Positions 62,255 through 64,000 of a stretch of 64,000 nucleotides of DNA are shown here, piece by piece. Location of the stretch: assembly GCF_000974445.1 (NCBI RefSeq), contig NZ_BBOJ01000017.1, positions 248,001-312,000 on the forward strand. Direction: 5' to 3'. The stretch is from Lentzea aerocolonigenes. GTDB lineage: Bacteria; Actinomycetota; Actinomycetes; Mycobacteriales; Pseudonocardiaceae. The notes under the pieces were generated by a model. The model did not search any database. It saw nothing but the letters and a program-made list of their open reading frames with translations, and was not told the DNA's origin. A program made the position numbers and the translations under genes. Numbering within the stretch: position 1 is the stretch's first letter; every line of letters begins with the position of its first letter.

Positions 62255-63604
62255 TCAGTGAGCAGCCGCCACCTTGTCCGACTCGGCGTGCTGCTTCTCG
62301 AGCAGGTCGTCGACGTCGACGAGGTCCGGGTTGTTCAGCACCTCGTTCAGGCGCTCCTTGTCGAGACCCTTCTGCCAGGCGGCGACCACGAGCGACCCGA
62401 CACCGTTGCCGATCACGTTGGTGATGGCGCGGGCCTCGGACATGAAGCGGTCGATGCCGACGATCAGCGCGATGCCGACCGCGGGGATGGCCGAGTGGGC
62501 CTCGAAGGCCTGCAGCGAGGCGGCCAGGGTGACCAGGCCGGCGCCGGTGACGCCCGCCGCGCCCTTCGACGCGATCAGCATGAACAGCAGCAGGCCGATC
62601 TGGACACCGATCGACACGTCGTGACCAGTGGCCTGGGCGATGAAGATCGCGCCCATGGTCAGGTAGATGCACGTGCCGTCGAGGTTGAACGAGTACCCGG
62701 TCGGGATGGTGAGGCCGACGACCGACTTCTGCGCGCCCGCCGCCTCCAGCTTGACCATCATGCGCGGCAGGACGGACTCGCTGGACGACGTGCCGAGGAC
62801 GATCAGGATCTCGTCCTTGATGTAGCGCAGGAACTTCAGCAGGCTGAAGCCCGCGATCCGCGCCACGATGCCGAGCACGACGACGATGAACAGCAAGCAC
62901 GTGGCGTAGAAGGAACCCATCAGCCACAGCAGCTTGCTGAGGATGCCACCACCGAACTTGCCGACCGTGTAGGCGATGCCACCGAACGCACCGATCGGCG
63001 CCGCGTACATGACGATCTTGATGATGCCGAACATGACCTTGGACAGGGTCTCCATCGCGGAGACGACCCTGGCGCCGCGTTCACCCATGCCCGCCACGGC
63101 GACGGCCACGAGGATCGCGATGACGAGGACCTGGATCAGCTGACCGTCCGTGAACGCGCTGACGAACGACTTCGGGATCAGGCTCAGGATGAAGCCGGTG
63201 ACACCGGTCTCCGCGCTCGCCGCCGACTTCAGCGTGGCGTCGGCCGCCTTGGCGTTGAGCTCGATCTCACCGCCGTGGTGACCCGGCGCCACGACGTTCA
63301 CGACGATGAGGCCGATGGCGAGCGCCACCGTGGTCATCGCGGTGAAGTAGAGGATCGTCCGCAGTGCGAGCCCGCCCGCCTTGGCGAGGTTTCCGAGGCC
63401 CGCGATGCCGACGATGATCGTCGCGAAGATGGTCGGCGCGATGACGACCTTGACGAGGTTGACGAACAGATCGGCGAGCCACTTCATCTCGGCCGCCTGT
63501 TTCGGGAACAGGAAGCCCACTGCTGCGCCCAGCACGATGGAGACCAGCACCCAGAAGTACAGGTGCTTGTAGATCGGTTTGCGGCCTGTGGTCGTGGTCG
63601 CCAC
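62255..63604 (-). CDS. Dicarboxylate/glutamate:cation symporter (DctA/GltP family)
   Basis: A 449-aa DAACS transporter, eight helices and two re-entrant loops. Signatures: VIAPTIFATIIVGIAGLGN, the serine-rich loop GTSSSESVLPRMM, and the substrate/cation region GYSFNLDGTCIYLTMG. C4-dicarboxylates are more likely than glutamate because of the overall DctA look (ATGHDVSIG, RFMSEARAITNVIGN), which is typical of DctA. It is divergent from the TAXI-type lipoprotein gene over 111 bp; two hairpins follow it. Confidence 0.93.
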   Translation of the reverse strand: MATTTTGRKPIYKHLYFWVLVSIVLGAAVGFLFPKQAAEMKWLADLFVNLVKVVIAPTIFATIIVGIAGLGNLAKAGGLALRTILYFTAMTTVALAIGLIVVNVVAPGHHGGEIELNAKAADATLKSAASAETGVTGFILSLIPKSFVSAFTDGQLIQVLVIAILVAVAVAGMGERGARVVSAMETLSKVMFGIIKIVMYAAPIGAFGGIAYTVGKFGGGILSKLLWLMGSFYATCLLFIVVVLGIVARIAGFSLLKFLRYIKDEILIVLGTSSSESVLPRMMVKLEAAGAQKSVVGLTIPTGYSFNLDGTCIYLTMGAIFIAQATGHDVSIGVQIGLLLFMLIASKGAAGVTGAGLVTLAASLQAFEAHSAIPAVGIALIVGIDRFMSEARAITNVIGNGVGSLVVAAWQKGLDKERLNEVLNNPDLVDVDDLLEKQHAESDKVAAAH

Positions 63605-63715
63605 GGTTCCTCCTCGAACTTCGTGTTGGGTGTGAGGGTGGGCCGCGCCACAGGACGCGACAAGCGGACGTCAGGAAACTTCAGACAGCCCTGACGTAAC
63701 AGCTAGGCTTCGTCG

Positions 63716-64000
63716 GTGTCGCTCAACCGTCGCACACTTCTGCTAGGGGCCGGACTGGCCCTCGCCGGGTGTACCCCGCGCAGGGTCGACGCACCCGCTG
63801 AACTGGTGCTCGCGACGGGGCCGGAGGGGGCGGTCTTCCGCGAGGTCGGAGGGGCGCTGGCGGCCGCGCTGGCCGAGCAGCTGCCGGGCACGAAGGTGAC
63901 CGCGATCCCGACCGCGGCGTCGGTGGAGAACCTCCAGCTGCTGCGCTCCGGCGAGGCGCAGCTCGCACTGTCCTCTTTGGATCCGATCGACGACCCGCAG
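63716..64000 (+). CDS. TAXI-type TRAP substrate-binding lipoprotein (3' truncated by window edge)
   Basis: The first 95 codons, open to the window end. The start GTG SLNRRTLLLGAGLALAGC combines a twin-arginine-like pair with a lipobox (LAGC), so an exported lipoprotein. The mature start LVLATGPEGAVFREVGGALAAAL is the typical TAXI (TRAP-associated extracytoplasmic immunogenic protein) N-terminus, and SVENLQLLRSGEAQLALSS fits the second strand-helix. Substrates of TAXI systems include glutamate and dicarboxylates. The rest lies outside the window. Confidence 0.75.
   Translation, partial: MSLNRRTLLLGAGLALAGCTPRRVDAPAELVLATGPEGAVFREVGGALAAALAEQLPGTKVTAIPTAASVENLQLLRSGEAQLALSSLDPIDDPQ

Noticed and set aside
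62171-63694. Plus-strand open frame opposite the DctA-type gene
   Set aside because: Asp/Arg/His-rich shadow without any domain; the minus-strand symporter is clear.
1-64000. tRNA, rRNA, CRISPR arrays, prophage or biosynthetic gene clusters
   Set aside because: Looked for by eye on both strands; no cloverleaf, rRNA motif, regular repeat-spacer pattern, phage structural genes or PKS/NRPS domains were seen.

Overview
The window is chromosomal DNA from a high-GC actinomycete. Codon third positions are almost all G or C, and GTG starts with 4-bp ATGA/GTGA overlaps are common. The family set includes an AfsR/SARP-type regulator, a large LuxR-type (LAL) ATPase, an XRE-DUF5753/DUF397 pair, CebR-style sugar control and secreted CHRD proteins. 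Together these point to the Pseudonocardiales (Lentzea/Saccharothrix/Lechevalieria-like). The genus is an inference; no rRNA or tRNA was found.

Layout. 0-3 kb: the tail of an unidentified gene, then an IS481-family element inserted in the loop of a long palindrome, then a LacI-type repressor. 3-10 kb: an ACT-GNAT protein, a secreted phytase-like protein, and a sugar uptake operon on the minus strand (lipoprotein binding protein, two CUT1 permeases, GH1 beta-glucosidase). One perfect 18-bp LacI-type operator lies in front of the operon, and the nearby repressor is its likely reader. 10-14 kb: a repeat-rich spacer and a FtsX-type ABC exporter. 14-22 kb: regulators (LAL protein coupled to a 67-aa CxxC protein, SARP/NB-ARC/TPR protein, XRE plus DUF397). 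22-24.6 kb: a SulP transporter fused to a beta-carbonic anhydrase. 24.6-36.8 kb: mostly core and household genes (PBP4-type carboxypeptidase coupled to 6-phosphogluconate dehydrogenase, LysE exporter with divergent AsnC regulator, thioesterase II, pyruvate kinase, VanZ, DUF2461, helicase-associated/WYL protein) with an AbiE toxin-antitoxin pair among them.

36.8-42.2 kb: a two-component system divergent from a lipoprotein-adaptor-ABC exporter operon. 42-56 kb is the most accessory-looking part. It holds a MerR-type regulator with a divergent small secreted protein, and a NACHT-LRR (NLR-like) protein whose end overlaps a convergent, signal-less NucA-type nuclease. It also holds a COG4315 lipoprotein divergent from a CHRD protein, an unfused SulP plus beta-carbonic anhydrase operon, and a second NLR-like protein (DUF4062-NACHT-HEAT) behind a small unknown gene. 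55.7-64 kb: glutamate synthase gltBD, a DctA-type symporter and the start of a TAXI-type binding lipoprotein.

The best candidates for new biology are the two NACHT loci, which resemble known bacterial antiphage NLR-like proteins, each with an unusual neighbour. Next are a pair of long hairpins with compensatory base changes, and the occurrence of both fused and split SulP/carbonic anhydrase modules in one window.
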